In this document: positions 6,255 through 6,437 of the stretch, in pieces
How positions within the stretch are numbered: position 1 is the stretch's first letter
Layout: every line of letters begins with the position of its first letter
Assembly: GCA_003864535.1 (NCBI GenBank)
Contig: BHEQ01000116.1
Coordinates: forward strand, 1 to 6,437
DNA: 6,437 bases
From: Gammaproteobacteria bacterium
GTDB lineage: Bacteria > Pseudomonadota > Gammaproteobacteria > Cardiobacteriales > Wohlfahrtiimonadaceae
Direction of reading: 5' to 3'
Made by a program: the position numbers and the translations under genes
The notes under the pieces: generated by a model
Seen by the model: the letters and a program-made list of their open reading frames with translations, nothing else
Told to the model about the DNA's origin: nothing
Database searches by the model: none

Positions 6255-6274
6255 TAGTATCTTTTTTGATACTA
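6255..6274. promoter_or_regulatory. Perfect inverted repeat TAGTATC-N6-GATACTA, candidate operator
   Basis: Seven-bp perfectly complementary arms flank a homopolymeric six-base spacer (T6 on plus, A6 on minus). It lies just upstream of the candidate -35, centred roughly 48 nt before the expected start, which is a position used by activators. Without GC pairs next to a U-run it is a poor terminator, so a dimeric regulator site is more likely. The XRE regulator encoded in the same cluster is the obvious candidate binder, by inference only. Confidence 0.45.
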
Positions 6275-6437
6275 ATCTATTTTTATATGAATTGATATGC
6301 TTTTTAATATTAATCTACTTTAAGTATAATTTATTTCTCCTAACAATCACCTAGAAACATCAAAGCAATATCATCAAAAAATAAATAAATAGCTGATTAT
6401 ATATTAAATAAATTTATATAAATAAAAGATATAACTA

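Larger units (their letters stand above)
6124..6437. other. Non-coding AT-rich leader upstream of the transporter operon
   Basis: A 314-nt stretch without a credible gene on either strand, considerably richer in A/T than the coding part. It holds a candidate promoter, one perfect inverted repeat and further short repeats, listed separately. The distal 80 bases (about 6358-6437) are almost pure A/T with no recognisable motif. A perfect TATAAT at 6325-6330 on the plus strand could be the -10 of a divergent gene beyond the window. It lacks a convincing -35 at normal distance: TTGATA at 6292-6297 is 27 nt away. Confidence 0.7.

Noticed and set aside
6275..6437. CRISPR, tRNA, riboswitch or mobile element in the AT-rich end
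   Set aside because: No regularly spaced repeats, cloverleaf, conserved aptamer core or transposase remnants are visible; the stretch is simple AT-rich sequence.

Overview
The window is AT-rich and strictly co-oriented: every gene I can support lies on the minus strand, so transcription runs from high to low coordinates. The best organism guess is a low-GC betaproteobacterium of the Burkholderiales, probably Alcaligenaceae. I base this mainly on the XRE-type regulator, whose HTH region and long C-terminal part resemble what I remember of Bordetella/Achromobacter regulators, and on the HisE sequence. This is recognition from memory, not a search.

Layout in transcription order: an AT-rich 314-nt leader (6124-6437) carries a candidate promoter and a perfect 7-bp inverted repeat. 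It is followed by an MFS transporter (4897-6123), a PyrK-type dihydroorotate dehydrogenase electron-transfer subunit (4007-4900), a class 1B PyrD catalytic subunit (3064-4014, probably from a TTG start), an M20-family N-carbamoyl amidohydrolase (1647-2987), an XRE-family regulator (683-1594), a 108-aa unknown protein (232-558) and the start of hisE (1-208, cut by the window edge). The first three genes overlap (ATGA, then TTGGCTAA), which points to one translationally coupled unit. The hydrolase and regulator follow after short gaps. Two copies of a dispersed repeat lie directly behind the pyrD and regulator stop codons.

Taken together, the transporter, the NADH-linked orotate/dihydroorotate enzyme and the carbamoyl amidohydrolase fit an orotate salvage/degradation route: orotate uptake, reduction to dihydroorotate, ring opening to N-carbamoyl-L-aspartate, and hydrolysis to aspartate, CO2 and ammonia. 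This is the chemistry classically known from Clostridium oroticum. The ring-opening enzyme (dihydroorotase) is not in the window and would have to be the housekeeping PyrC or a gene beyond the edge. The alternative is that PyrDK serves ordinary pyrimidine biosynthesis and that the transporter and hydrolase handle an unrelated ureido compound such as allantoate or a carbamoyl amino acid. The hisE end is a separate housekeeping unit.
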